DNA from: Ponticaulis sp.
GTDB lineage: Bacteria; Pseudomonadota; Alphaproteobacteria; Caulobacterales; Hyphomonadaceae
NCBI GenBank assembly: GCA_002723155.1
Contig: PBNO01000004.1
Coordinates: 79,569 to 143,568 of the forward strand
DNA: 64,000 nt
Direction of reading: 5' to 3'
Shown here piece after piece: positions 50,181 through 59,120 of the stretch. The position numbers and the translations under genes were made by a program. Under the pieces are notes generated by a model. It saw only the letters and a program-made list of their open reading frames with translations, had not been told where the DNA came from and made no database searches. Within the stretch, counting starts at the first letter, position 1. Each line of letters opens with the position of its first letter.

Positions 50181-52151
50181 ATGAGCAAGGCTGCTGCTGC
50201 CAATAAGGAAGAGACTGAGAACGAAACACAGGACGGCCCGGTCCTCGATCTCAGCGACGCCAGCGTCAAGAAATTCATCAAGAAAGCCAAAACCCGCGGC
50301 TACATCACCCATGATGAGCTGAATAAGGTTCTGCCTTCCGACGAGGTGAATCCGGACCAGATTGAGGACATCATGTCCCAACTGTCCGAGATGGGCATCT
50401 CTGTCGTTGATTCTGAGGAAGAAGGCGAGGAAGAATCTGAGAAAAAGACAGAACTCGCGACGGTAAGCGGTTCCAAGGCGGTTACCACGACAAAAGGTAA
50501 TGCGCGTGGTTCTGACCGGACCGACGACCCTGTGCGCATGTATCTGCGCGAAATGGGCTCTGTCGAGCTTCTCTCACGTGAAGGCGAGATCGCGATTGCG
50601 AAACGCATTGAGGCGGGTCGTGATGCGATGATCCGTGGCCTCTGCGAAAGCCCTCTGACCTTCGAAGCTATGATGGTCTGGCGCGACGAGCTTGTGAACG
50701 AGCGCGTTCTTCTGCGTGATATCATCGACCTCGAAGCTACTTACGGCGCGGAAAACCCGCCGCCAGAGCCTGAAGAGGAAGAAGAGGACGAGGAAGAAGA
50801 GTCCGAAAACTCTGAAGAGGGCGAAGAAGGCGAGGAAGGTGAAAACCGCCGCCGCGACGACGATGACGATGATGATGAAGGCGCGGCTATGTCCATGTCC
50901 GCCATGGAGGCTGAACTCCGTGACGGCGTGACATCCAAGCTCGACGAAATCGCACGTGAGTTCAAAACCTTCCAGGCCCTTCAGGAAAAGCTCATTGGTC
51001 TTCGCATGGAAGGCAAGGAGCTCTCGAGCAAGGATCAGGAGAAACTAAGCTCCATCCAGAACGAGATCATCGAAAACCTGAAAACCATGCACCTCAACAA
51101 TGCGCGTATCGAAGCGCTGGTTGAGCAGCTCTATGCCATTAACAAGCGTCTGATGGGCCTTGAAGGCAAGCTGATGCGTCTGGCTGATGCGCATGGCGTT
51201 CCGCGTCGTGATTTTCTTGAAGCCTATCTCGGCCACGAACTCGACCCTGACTGGTCTGAGGATGTGCGCGGCAAGTCCAGGAAGTGGGAACGCTTCGTGG
51301 CGGCTGAAGCCGAAAAGGTTGAAAACCTGCGCGGTGAGATTTCTGACACGGCTCAGGAAATCGGTATTCCGATTGATGATTTCCGCCGTATCGTCTCTAC
51401 CGTTCAGAAAGGTGAGCGCGAGGCGCGCATCGCGAAGAAAGAGATGGTCGAGGCAAACCTGCGTCTCGTGATCTCCATCGCGAAGAAATACACAAACCGC
51501 GGTCTTCAATTCCTCGACCTCATTCAGGAAGGCAATATCGGCCTGATGAAAGCGGTTGATAAGTTCGAGTATCGCCGCGGCTATAAGTTCTCCACCTATG
51601 CGACATGGTGGATTCGTCAGGCGATCACACGTTCTATCGCGGACCAGGCGCGGACGATCCGTATTCCGGTGCACATGATCGAGACGATCAACAAAATCGT
51701 CCGGACACAGCGCCAGATGCTGCACGAGATTGGTCGCGAGCCGACGCCTGAAGAGCTGGCTGAAAAGCTTGGTCTGCCGCTTGAGAAAATCCGTAAGGTT
51801 CTCAAGATCGCGAAAGAGCCGATTTCTCTCGAAACACCAATTGGTGATGATGAGGATTCAAACCTTGGCGACTTCATTGAAGACAAGGCGGCACTTCTGC
51901 CTGTGGATGCGGCGATCCAGTCCAACCTGCGTGAAACAACCACGCGCGTTCTGGCGTCCCTCACACCGCGTGAAGAGCGCGTCCTGCGTATGCGCTTTGG
52001 TATCGGTATGAACACCGACCACACGTTGGAAGAAGTCGGTCAGCAGTTCTCGGTAACACGTGAGCGTATTCGTCAGATCGAGGCGAAAGCGCTTCGCAAG
52101 CTTAAGCATCCGAGCCGCTCGCGCAAACTGCGCAGCTTCCTCGATACCTAA
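50181..52151 (+). CDS. rpoD: RNA polymerase sigma-70 factor
   Basis: RpoD is the primary sigma factor. The 656-residue protein shows regions in order: 1.1 ([20 protein letters not shown]), 1.2 ([21 protein letters not shown]), a non-conserved region with a long acidic run (about residues 195-235, many Glu then seven Asp), region 2 ([20 protein letters not shown], the WWIRQAI -10-recognition helix), region 3, and region 4.2 ([19 protein letters not shown]). The acidic insertion is unusually rich. It follows dnaG and is followed by a UUCG-loop terminator. Confidence 0.98.
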   Translation: MSKAAAANKEETENETQDGPVLDLSDASVKKFIKKAKTRGYITHDELNKVLPSDEVNPDQIEDIMSQLSEMGISVVDSEEEGEEESEKKTELATVSGSKAVTTTKGNARGSDRTDDPVRMYLREMGSVELLSREGEIAIAKRIEAGRDAMIRGLCESPLTFEAMMVWRDELVNERVLLRDIIDLEATYGAENPPPEPEEEEEDEEEESENSEEGEEGEEGENRRRDDDDDDDEGAAMSMSAMEAELRDGVTSKLDEIAREFKTFQALQEKLIGLRMEGKELSSKDQEKLSSIQNEIIENLKTMHLNNARIEALVEQLYAINKRLMGLEGKLMRLADAHGVPRRDFLEAYLGHELDPDWSEDVRGKSRKWERFVAAEAEKVENLRGEISDTAQEIGIPIDDFRRIVSTVQKGEREARIAKKEMVEANLRLVISIAKKYTNRGLQFLDLIQEGNIGLMKAVDKFEYRRGYKFSTYATWWIRQAITRSIADQARTIRIPVHMIETINKIVRTQRQMLHEIGREPTPEELAEKLGLPLEKIRKVLKIAKEPISLETPIGDDEDSNLGDFIEDKAALLPVDAAIQSNLRETTTRVLASLTPREERVLRMRFGIGMNTDHTLEEVGQQFSVTRERIRQIEAKALRKLKHPSRSRKLRSFLDT

Positions 52152-52160
52152 AAGATTTGG

Positions 52161-52190
52161 AAAAGGCGGCCTTCGGGTCGCCTATTTTCT
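52161..52190 (+). terminator. Rho-independent terminator of rpoD
   Basis: AGGCGGCC and GGTCGCCT form an 8-bp stem (one wobble) with a stable TTCG tetraloop, followed by ATTTTCT. Confidence 0.85.
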
Positions 52191-52200
52191 GCGGGGGCAG

Positions 52201-52337
52201 ATGGGCTACGAAATCTATATCCATAGAAAGCCCAATCACTGGGATGAGAAGGACTTCTGAACGCGAAAGTGCAGGTCGATGAAGGCGAGTTCTATCGCGC
52301 CGGCGCCGATGGCGTGGAGCATTTCGAAGCCGGTTAA
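52201..52337 (+). pseudogene. Remnant of a small MGY(E/D)IYI-type protein, frameshifted
   Basis: An ATG at 52201 opens a frame MGYEIYIHRKPNHWDEKDF that stops after 19 codons. A second frame, shifted by one base, continues from 52260 with NAKVQVDEGEFYRAGADGV and stops at 52337. The N-terminus looks like a widespread small alphaproteobacterial protein whose members are usually longer. I read this as a decayed copy with a frameshift and probable internal deletion; a sequencing error is the alternative. Confidence 0.45.
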
Positions 52338-52475
52338 AAAGGATCGGCTGCCAAGGCTGCGAAACTAATTCAGGCCTTTCGTATGAAACCCCTTGCCAGA
52401 CCCGTGGTTTACCATGTTAGGGCGGCGCAGCGTTTATTTCCTATAGTTCAGTTCACGACCTTAAAGGGGCCGTCT

Positions 52476-53258
52476 ATGCGTGTGTCGATCGCGGCAGACC
52501 TCGATTATTTTTTCCCTGAACCAGCCGATGTGTTGCTGGCGGTGGAAGCTATTCCGATGAAAGATCAGAAGCTTGTCCGGGACAAGCTGACGGTTGCTGG
52601 AGAAGCGACGCCGCTGCGTAGTTTTCAGGAGCATGGCACGCCGGGGCGCAGCCAGTGGACTGAAGCGAACGATCGGGTTCAGATCCGATATGAAGCGCTG
52701 GTCGATGTGGAACGCCCGCCGCTTTCCATTGCGGGCCTTGATGTGCCGCCACGGCGTGAGCTGCCGCCCGATGTCGTCCACTATCTGTTTCCGAGCCGCT
52801 ATTGCGAATCCGATAAGCTGGAAACCTATGCGATGAGCAAGTTCGGCCATCGCAGCGGCGGGGACCTCGTGCTGGAAATGACGGACTGGATCCGTCACAA
52901 TTTCGAATATGTGCCGGGATCATCTGATAATTCCACGACGGCGACAGACAGTTTTCTTCGCCGACAGGGTGTGTGCCGAGACTATTCTCACGTGCTGATC
53001 ACGCTCGCCCGTGCAATGGGGGTGCCTGCGCGCATGGTGTCTGTCTATGCGCCCGGGCTGAATCCGCCAGATTTCCATGCCGTTGTTGAAGTCTGGCTGG
53101 ATGGGAACTGGCACCTGATTGATCCGGCAGGCATGGCGGCTGAAGAGACCCTTGTGCGTATTACCTATGGCCGTGACGCGACGGATATCAGCTTCATGAC
53201 GATTTTTGGATATGCAGAGCTTCAGAGCCAGTCTGTGCTGGTGGCTGAAGTCGCCTGA
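52476..53258 (+). CDS. Transglutaminase-like cysteine-protease-fold protein
   Basis: The 260-residue protein has the transglutaminase core with catalytic Cys in RRQGVCRDYSHVLITLARAMG, His in FHAVVEVWLDGNWHLIDPAG and the following Asp. The N-terminal part (about 1-90, RVSIAADLDYFFPEP) is the beta domain common to this bacterial family. No signal peptide is present. ATG at 52476 after a GGGG is chosen; a longer frame from 52383 is less plausible. Such proteins are generally peptidases or amidases of unknown substrate. Confidence 0.88.
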   Translation: MRVSIAADLDYFFPEPADVLLAVEAIPMKDQKLVRDKLTVAGEATPLRSFQEHGTPGRSQWTEANDRVQIRYEALVDVERPPLSIAGLDVPPRRELPPDVVHYLFPSRYCESDKLETYAMSKFGHRSGGDLVLEMTDWIRHNFEYVPGSSDNSTTATDSFLRRQGVCRDYSHVLITLARAMGVPARMVSVYAPGLNPPDFHAVVEVWLDGNWHLIDPAGMAAEETLVRITYGRDATDISFMTIFGYAELQSQSVLVAEVA

Positions 53259-53329
53259 CCTAGCGTCATACTTTTGCTGACGCCTGCGTCAGGTTAAGCT
53301 CTCTCCTAAAGATCATGGGAGAGAGACAA

Positions 53330-54760
53330 ATGGCTTCAGGAAATGCAGCGCGGATGCGCGAAATCCTCGACAAGCAGAAGGCCGCGCACATTCGTGAGGG
53401 CGCGCCATCCGCCGAATTACGTATGGACCGGATTGACCGCTGCATCAGCCAGCTCATCAAATACAAGGATGAGATCGCCGATGCGCTTTGCGAGGATTTC
53501 GGGCATCGCTCCAAGGACCAGACGACCTTTACTGATGTCGTGTCCTCGCTCGGGCCGCTCAAGCATTCCAAGGCAAACCTTCGCAAATGGATGAAGCCTG
53601 AAAAGCGGAAGGTGGAAGCGCCGCTGAATCTGCTCGGCGCAAAAGCGCGGCTGGAATATCAGCCGAAGGGCACTGTTGGCGTTATTTCGCCATGGAACTT
53701 CCCTGTGCAGCTCACCTTTGCGCCATTGGCGAATATTCTGGCAGCTGGCAACCGCGCCATGATCAAGCCTTCCGAGTTCACGGAGGCGACCTCTGCGCTG
53801 ATGGAGAAGATGTTCTCTGAGGTGTTCGACGAGGAAGAGATTGCCGTGATTACCGGAGGACCGGAGGTCGGCGGCGAGTTCTGCGCTCTGCCGTTTGACC
53901 ATATCATCTTCACGGGTGCGACCTCGATTGCCCATCACGTCATGCGTGCAGCAGCTGAGAATCTGGTGCCGTTGACGCTGGAGCTCGGCGGTAAGTCACC
54001 CGTCATTATCGGCCGTTCAGCAGATATGGAGAAAACGGCTGCGCGCGTCATGAATGGCAAGGCGCTGAATGCGGGGCAGATCTGCCTCGCGCCGGACTAT
54101 GTGTTCACGCCGGAAGAGAGCGTGGGCGCATTTGTTGATGCCTCGCAGAAGGCTGTCGCAAAGATGTTCCCGACAGGGCTGAAGGACAATGATGACTACA
54201 CGTCTGTCATCAACCAGCGTCACTATGATCGCCTTCAGGGCTATCTTGAGGATGCTAAAGCCAAGGGCGGCGAGATCGTAGAGATCAATCCAGCCGGCGA
54301 AAACTTCTCCCAGCAGCCGCACCATAAAATTCCGCCAACGCTGGTTCTGAACCCGTCTGACGATATGGACATCATGAAGGACGAGATTTTCGGCCCTCTG
54401 CTGCCGGTGAAAACCTATAAGGGCGTTGAGGATGCGGTGTCCTACGTGAATGCGCACGATCGTCCGCTGGGGCTTTACTATTTCGGCGCGGACAAGGCTG
54501 AAGAAGCCAGAGTGCTGAACAGCACGACCTCTGGCGGCGTCACCGTGAATGACGTGATTTTCCACGTTGCGCAGGAAGATCTGCCGTTTGGCGGGGTAGG
54601 TCCGTCGGGCATGGGCTCTTATCATGGCCATGATGGTTTTAAGGAATTCTCTCATAAGAAATCCGTCTACACGCAGACCGGAAATGAAATTCTGGCGATG
54701 TTCCGTCCACCTTACGGCGACACGTTCCGTAAGCAGCTTGCAGGGCGTCTGAAAGGCTAG
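53330..54760 (+). CDS. Aldehyde dehydrogenase, coniferyl-aldehyde-dehydrogenase type
   Basis: The 476-residue protein is a class-3-like aldehyde dehydrogenase similar to CalB. The NAD-binding SPWNFPVQL and GPEVGGEF segments, the general-base Glu in LELGGKSPVIIG near 212 and the catalytic Cys in NAGQICLAPDYV near 247 are visible. The C-terminus FGGVGPSGMGSYHGHDGF is typical of the group. Members oxidise aromatic or long-chain aldehydes. ATG at 53330 follows GAGAGAGACAA. No lignin-degradation genes are adjacent, so the natural substrate is uncertain. Confidence 0.9.
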   Translation: MASGNAARMREILDKQKAAHIREGAPSAELRMDRIDRCISQLIKYKDEIADALCEDFGHRSKDQTTFTDVVSSLGPLKHSKANLRKWMKPEKRKVEAPLNLLGAKARLEYQPKGTVGVISPWNFPVQLTFAPLANILAAGNRAMIKPSEFTEATSALMEKMFSEVFDEEEIAVITGGPEVGGEFCALPFDHIIFTGATSIAHHVMRAAAENLVPLTLELGGKSPVIIGRSADMEKTAARVMNGKALNAGQICLAPDYVFTPEESVGAFVDASQKAVAKMFPTGLKDNDDYTSVINQRHYDRLQGYLEDAKAKGGEIVEINPAGENFSQQPHHKIPPTLVLNPSDDMDIMKDEIFGPLLPVKTYKGVEDAVSYVNAHDRPLGLYYFGADKAEEARVLNSTTSGGVTVNDVIFHVAQEDLPFGGVGPSGMGSYHGHDGFKEFSHKKSVYTQTGNEILAMFRPPYGDTFRKQLAGRLKG

Positions 54761-54800
54761 GTTCTCAAAACCGGAATAAATTCAGAAGACTGAACAAATT

Positions 54801-54830
54801 CAGAGATCGATGAAATTTTATCGATCTCTG
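54801..54830. promoter_or_regulatory. Perfect 11-bp inverted repeat upstream of flagellin
   Basis: CAGAGATCGAT (54801-54811) and ATCGATCTCTG (54820-54830) are perfect arms around GAAATTTT. It has no T-run, so an operator or 5'-leader structure is as likely as a terminator of the dehydrogenase gene. Confidence 0.5.
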
Positions 54831-54907
54831 GAACACTGAGTAAAATACTTGGTCTTATAGGAGGAAGTAGGAGGGGGACTCTGATTGGGTTCTCAGGACA
54901 ATCTATG

Positions 54908-54928
54908 CACGTTCCAAAACGGAACGTG
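54908..54928 (+). promoter_or_regulatory. Stem-loop in the flagellin 5' leader
   Basis: CACGTTCC and GGAACGTG (8-bp perfect stem, loop AAAAC) end 17 bases before the ATG, next to the ribosome site. In Caulobacter, FlbT binds a 5'-leader hairpin of flagellin mRNA to limit its translation. This hairpin has the right position, but FlbT binding here is inference. Confidence 0.5.
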
Positions 54929-54945
54929 GTTAAGGGCGAGGCAGA

Positions 54946-56112
54946 ATGCTGAGCGTAAATACCAATTACGGTGCCATGACGGCACTGCAGAATCTATCTG
55001 CGACGTCTGCGGAGAAATCCCAGATACAAAGCCGGATCAATACCGGGCTTGCCGTGGCAAGCGCGAAGGATAACGGCGCTATCTACGCTATCGCGAAAGG
55101 CCTCGACGCCGACATGGTTTCCGCCAGTGTCGAGCAGTCACAGCTGGATCGTGTTTCCTCAACACTCGATGTGACCCTGTCAGCGATTGATAGCATTTCC
55201 GATCTCATGATCGATATGAAGGAAAAAGCGCTCGCCATGACCGATGAGTCCATGACGTACGAGCAGCTGAAGGCCTTCAACGAAGATTTCAACGCGCTGT
55301 TTGATCAGGCGCAGACGGTTGCGCGCAACGCAGCCTTTAACGACATCAATCTGCTGGACGGTTCAACACTGACACTGGAAACAACGTCGCTGAGCGTGAT
55401 TGAAGGCTTCGACCTGGCGGACATTCTGGAGAATGGCGTCACGCGCACGGGCGACTTCGATGGCATTGTGAACTCAAACCATAGCGCGACTGTGACGGGT
55501 AACTTTTCGGGTGTCGTGAATGGTACTTTCACCGGCACGACCTATGGCGACATGTCGGGCGTCGTGAATGGTGACTATAACGGTGACATTTATGGCGATT
55601 TCACTGGCAGTATTAACGGCAACATTAACGGCACGGTTTATGGCAGTGTCAGTGGTAGCGTGAACGGAAGTATTACGGGATCGGTGCACAATGGATCCGT
55701 CACGCCGCCTGCAGAGGTGACGATCGAGGCTGCCGACCAGACGGCGGCGGATTATCTCGGCCGGACATATGGCGGCGTGGAGGGCTATGAAGAAGACCCG
55801 TTCTCCTTCGATCCGAAGCAGGACCTTCATTACCATTATACGGGCATGGTCGCCTCTATCGAGAACACGATCTCAGGGCTGGCAAACTACTCGTCCAAGC
55901 TCGGCTCGATCGCCAAAGCCGCTGACATTCAGAACAATTTTCTGCAGATCAAGAATGACGTTCTGATGAAGACGAAAGGCAATATGGTTGATGCGGATAT
56001 GGCTCGCGAGAGTGCGCGTCTTTCTGCGATCCAGACCAAAGAACAGCTTGGTGTCCAAGCGCTCTCAATCGCCAATCAGGCACCAAATATGGTGCTCCGT
56101 CTGTTCGGCTAA
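54946..56112 (+). CDS. Flagellin with a periodic Gly-rich inserted domain
   Basis: The 388-residue protein is a flagellin. The N-terminal D0/D1 coiled-coil region (residues 1-150) includes SVNTNYGAMTALQNLS and the AKDNGAIYAIAKGLDADM segment; the C-terminal partner (about 300-388) ends with EQLGVQALSIANQAPNMVL. Between them is a middle domain with ten consecutive octads of pattern G-x-x-x-G/A-x-x-N/Y (residues 169-248), then a short acidic/aromatic stretch (about 270-300). Caulobacterales flagellins usually have a much shorter middle. A leader stem-loop lies upstream. No other flagellar gene is visible nearby. Confidence 0.93.
   Translation: MLSVNTNYGAMTALQNLSATSAEKSQIQSRINTGLAVASAKDNGAIYAIAKGLDADMVSASVEQSQLDRVSSTLDVTLSAIDSISDLMIDMKEKALAMTDESMTYEQLKAFNEDFNALFDQAQTVARNAAFNDINLLDGSTLTLETTSLSVIEGFDLADILENGVTRTGDFDGIVNSNHSATVTGNFSGVVNGTFTGTTYGDMSGVVNGDYNGDIYGDFTGSINGNINGTVYGSVSGSVNGSITGSVHNGSVTPPAEVTIEAADQTAADYLGRTYGGVEGYEEDPFSFDPKQDLHYHYTGMVASIENTISGLANYSSKLGSIAKAADIQNNFLQIKNDVLMKTKGNMVDADMARESARLSAIQTKEQLGVQALSIANQAPNMVLRLFG
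55450..55689 (+). repeat. Ten in-frame octapeptide repeats in the flagellin
   Basis: Residues 169-248 form ten octads with Gly at positions 1 and 5 (degenerate in the second) and Asn or Tyr/His alternating at the last position, giving five 16-residue units. Example octads are GNFSGVVN, GTFTGTTY, GDMSGVVN, GDYNGDIY. The period suggests a beta-solenoid or beta-helix. Confidence 0.85.
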
Positions 56113-56157
56113 TCAATTCAGATTGACCGGGTCGTCAAATACGCTTATCGTTTATCG

Positions 56158-56523
56158 ATGACAAATAAGTTTGATCTCGAGCCGGGTGACGTTGTCTCCG
56201 TGCGATTTGCGGGTGTTCTGCGCCACTACGGCGTCGTCACCTTTGGTGGCCGCATCGTGTCCAATAATGGCGAACGCGGCGGGGTCATCTCTCAGACCTT
56301 CGAAGAGTTTGCGCAGGGGCGCGAGGTGCAGGTCGATCCGCGACGGAGCTCTGCGGACGGCTATCACGCCCACCATCATGCCCATCGCAGGTTGGGGCAT
56401 GACTACCATCTGGCCGGTTCTAACTGTATCGATTTTGCACGGCATGCGACGCGCCGCTCACCGACTGTCAGCCAGTACGCACGCGGCACGTTCGAGACGC
56501 TGAAAGATATGTTTCGGCGTTAG
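56158..56523 (+). CDS. LRAT/NlpC-like permuted papain-fold protein
   Basis: The 121-residue protein has the layout of an LRAT/permuted-papain domain: GDVVSVRFAGVLRHYGVV with His23, and a later SNCIDFARHATRR with Cys90, the expected His-then-Cys catalytic order. Between them is a histidine cluster (YHAHHHAHRR, about 69-78). Such folds are acyltransferases or peptidases; the activity is not established here. It starts 45 bp after the flagellin stop on the same strand and might be co-transcribed. Confidence 0.7.
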   Translation: MTNKFDLEPGDVVSVRFAGVLRHYGVVTFGGRIVSNNGERGGVISQTFEEFAQGREVQVDPRRSSADGYHAHHHAHRRLGHDYHLAGSNCIDFARHATRRSPTVSQYARGTFETLKDMFRR

Positions 56524-57041
56524 GCGCTTTCACAATACTGGTTTGCGAATGAGACCATCGCCTCTTCGTTATAGCCACGGCCTTCTTCCAGTTCGCCGGT
56601 GCCCTGTGAGGCGACGAGCTCGCCTTGCGCATCCAGAACGAAAAAGTGCGGATAGCCCTGACGTTCAGGATATGCCGAGAGAAATTCCTCATTCTCGTTT
56701 TCGTCTGAATAATTCACTTTCAGAACGACGAAAGCGCAAGCGAAGGCTTCATGCGTCGGCTGGTTGGTTTCGATGTAGGCATCGATCAGATGGCACCAGG
56801 AACACCATTCGCCGCCAACATCCATGAGGATGTATTTGCCTTCAGCCTGAGCCAGCTCCATCGCCTCTGCGAGATCTGCGATCGGATCATCTTCCGGGCT
56901 GAAATCCTCATTGATGTGGGTGATCGGCGTCGGCGTGTATGCGGCCTCTGCTGACGTCTCCGCAGGCGTATCCGAACCGCCGCAAGCCGCGATCATGAAT
57001 AGCGGCGCGATGAGGGCGGAAAGAAGTGTTTGTCGACGCAT
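56520..57041 (-). CDS. Thioredoxin-fold lipoprotein
   Basis: The 173-residue protein has a lipoprotein signal (MIAAC, Cys20), a linker rich in Ala/Thr/Glu (about 21-55), and a thioredoxin-like domain with the redox motif CSWC near 80-83 and the YPHFFVLD cis-Pro segment near 130. Together with the DVGGEWCSWCHLID start it resembles DUF255/thioredoxin-family periplasmic proteins. It is probably a membrane-anchored disulfide reductase. It is convergent with the LRAT-like gene (4-bp overlap). Confidence 0.85.
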   Translation of the reverse strand: MRRQTLLSALIAPLFMIAACGGSDTPAETSAEAAYTPTPITHINEDFSPEDDPIADLAEAMELAQAEGKYILMDVGGEWCSWCHLIDAYIETNQPTHEAFACAFVVLKVNYSDENENEEFLSAYPERQGYPHFFVLDAQGELVASQGTGELEEGRGYNEEAMVSFANQYCESA

Positions 57042-57199
57042 AATGGCTCCCCGAAAATTCTACAGCCAATCAGTACGATGTGCGTGGCCATGAAGGGAAG
57101 GGCATTCTCAAATTAATGGGGGCTGCGACCAAATACGCCATGAAGATAGGCGCTAAATGGGTGTTATTGTATAGTCACAATAAAAGAAAGGAGACTGCC

Positions 57200-57664
57200 G
57201 TGAAGACGATTGATACCGGACCTAAGGTCGAGGAGCTGGGCGTCTCGGAGAACACGCTGGCTGCAATCATTCTTGAGGCCCGCACATTCGATGCGACCAT
57301 GCCGGAAGTTGATGAGGATGAAGCGTCCAACGACGTCGATGATGACGAGATTTCCGTCCTTGAAGATCAGGACGACAATCCTGCCCTTCAGGTGCTGATG
57401 GAAGCTATTAAGAGCCTCTCCATGGAAGAGCAGGAAACGCTGGTTGCGCTTGTCTGGCTTGGACGCGGTGACTTTGATTCCGACGAGTGGGATGAGGCCC
57501 GCGCCATGGCTGCCGAACGCGATAATGGCGATGTGGCTGGCTATCTGGCAGGCATTCCAATGCTCGGCGATTATCTGGAGGCTGGCGCCGATGCGCTGGG
57601 CATCAATCTGTCCGAGACAGAAGCGCAGACTATGTCGCATCCCCAGAAGCGCGCCGAATTCTAG
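57200..57664 (+). CDS. DUF3775-family protein, copy 1
   Basis: The 154-residue acidic protein matches DUF3775. Core motifs are ISEN/VSENTLAAIILEA near 17-29, a disordered acidic linker, then ETLVALVWLGRGDFDSDEW near 84-102 and YLAGIPMLGDYLEAGADALGI near the end. Function is unknown. The GTG at 57200 has AAAGGAG upstream; the longer frame from 57080 is not supported. A paralog follows 66 bp later. Confidence 0.85.
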   Translation: MKTIDTGPKVEELGVSENTLAAIILEARTFDATMPEVDEDEASNDVDDDEISVLEDQDDNPALQVLMEAIKSLSMEEQETLVALVWLGRGDFDSDEWDEARAMAAERDNGDVAGYLAGIPMLGDYLEAGADALGINLSETEAQTMSHPQKRAEF

Positions 57665-57730
57665 GCGCAGTCCTGAAACAATTTTTGCTCCTGCACGTTG
57701 GTTTCGCAGACGACAAAGCAGGAGCAAATT

Positions 57731-58207
57731 ATGAAAACCATTGAAACCGGCCCCTTGATTGATGACCTCGCGATTTCTGAAAACGCGCTGGCCGGTATCA
57801 TTCTGAAAGCCAAATCCTTTGGCGCGATTGTACCGGAAAGTGATCCGCGCGAGTCGTCTAACGGGTCTGATGACCGCATGATTGATGCGCTGGAAGACCA
57901 GCCGGACAATCCGGCACGGATGTCACTTGAGAAGACGATCAATAATCTAAGTGACGAGCAACGGAACACCCTCGTAGCGCTTACCTGGGTTGGTCGAGGT
58001 GACTATTCCGCTGTTGAATGGGCAGATGCGTTGAGCACTGCTCAGGCCCGCGACGGCACTGTGACATCGCATTACCTTTCAGAGATGCCGCTTCTGGCAG
58101 ATCATCTCGAGAATGGTGCCGCCGAACTCGGCATCAACGTGACGGACGCCAAAGCGGCGATCATGAGTCACGATCAAAATCCGGATCCGATGCGCGCTGT
58201 AAAATAA
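57731..58207 (+). CDS. DUF3775-family protein, copy 2 (tandem paralog)
   Basis: The 158-residue protein is a diverged duplicate of the preceding gene: same start (KTIETGPLIDDL), the ISENALAGIILKAK helix, TLVALTWVGRGDYSAVEW and the final LPLLADHLENGAAELGI-like block. Two copies of one unknown-function family in tandem suggest a heteromeric or dose-dependent role. CAGGAG lies just upstream of the ATG. Confidence 0.85.
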   Translation: MKTIETGPLIDDLAISENALAGIILKAKSFGAIVPESDPRESSNGSDDRMIDALEDQPDNPARMSLEKTINNLSDEQRNTLVALTWVGRGDYSAVEWADALSTAQARDGTVTSHYLSEMPLLADHLENGAAELGINVTDAKAAIMSHDQNPDPMRAVK

Positions 58208-58261
58208 GCGGCGCATCGAACTCCCCATCCTCAAATTTTCCAGACAGAAAGGCACGTGTTT

Positions 58262-59101
58262 ATGACACTGACCACGAAACATTTTGACGTTGAAATTCCA
58301 TCCATCGGTTTTGGTACCTGGCAGCTGAAAGGCGATACAGCGACTGAAGCTGTGAAGACGGCGCTGGAAACAGGTTATCGCCATATCGATACAGCGCAGG
58401 CCTACGAAAACGAGAAAGAGGTTGGCGACGGTATTCAGGCTGCAGGCACGGCGCGCAGTGATTATTTTCTGACGACAAAAGTCTGGACCGACCAGTTTGA
58501 AGACGGAGACCTCCAGTCTTCCACCAAGGAAAGCCTGAAACGCCTCGGCGTGAGCGAAGTCGATCTTCTTCTGCTGCATTGGCCTAACAATGAAGTGCCG
58601 ATGGAAGAAACAATTGGTGCGCTGAATGACGCCCGCAAGCAGGGTCTGACGAAAAGTATCGGCGTCTCAAACTTTACCAAGGACCAGTTTGACAAGGCCG
58701 TAGAACTGTCTGACGCGCCAATTCTGGTTAACCAGGTGGAGTATCACCCGTTCATCGACCAGACGAAGCTTCTGGCTGAAGCCGGCCATAAAGGCAGCGC
58801 GCTGACGGCTTATTGCCCATTGGCGCAGGGACGTGTCTTCAAGAATGAAACCATCAAGATGATTGCCGAGCGCTATGGCGTGACACCCGCGCAAATCGTG
58901 TTGCGCTGGTTCGTGCAGCAGCCGGGCGTCGTGGCAATCCCTCGCTCATCCAATCCGGAACACATTCGCCAGAATTTCGCGATTGATGAAATCCATCTGG
59001 ATGGCGATGAGATGGCGCGTATCTCTGCGCTGCGTATGCACCATGATCGTATCGTCGATCCGGACTTCGCGCCGGTGTGGGACAATCCGCTCGCTGCGTA
59101 A
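58262..59101 (+). CDS. Aldo/keto reductase (2,5-diketogluconate-reductase-like)
   Basis: The 279-residue protein is an AKR barrel. The catalytic tetrad is visible: Asp and Tyr in DTAQAYENEKEVG, Lys in LTTKVWTDQ and His in LLLLHWP. The NADPH-binding end is AIPRSSNPEHIRQNF. It resembles 2,5-didehydrogluconate reductase/YafB-type enzymes that reduce methylglyoxal and sugar-derived aldehydes. It follows the DUF3775 pair by 54 bp and ends before a strong terminator. Confidence 0.93.
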   Translation: MTLTTKHFDVEIPSIGFGTWQLKGDTATEAVKTALETGYRHIDTAQAYENEKEVGDGIQAAGTARSDYFLTTKVWTDQFEDGDLQSSTKESLKRLGVSEVDLLLLHWPNNEVPMEETIGALNDARKQGLTKSIGVSNFTKDQFDKAVELSDAPILVNQVEYHPFIDQTKLLAEAGHKGSALTAYCPLAQGRVFKNETIKMIAERYGVTPAQIVLRWFVQQPGVVAIPRSSNPEHIRQNFAIDEIHLDGDEMARISALRMHHDRIVDPDFAPVWDNPLAA

Positions 59102-59120
59102 TCCGATCAGGATACAAAAG

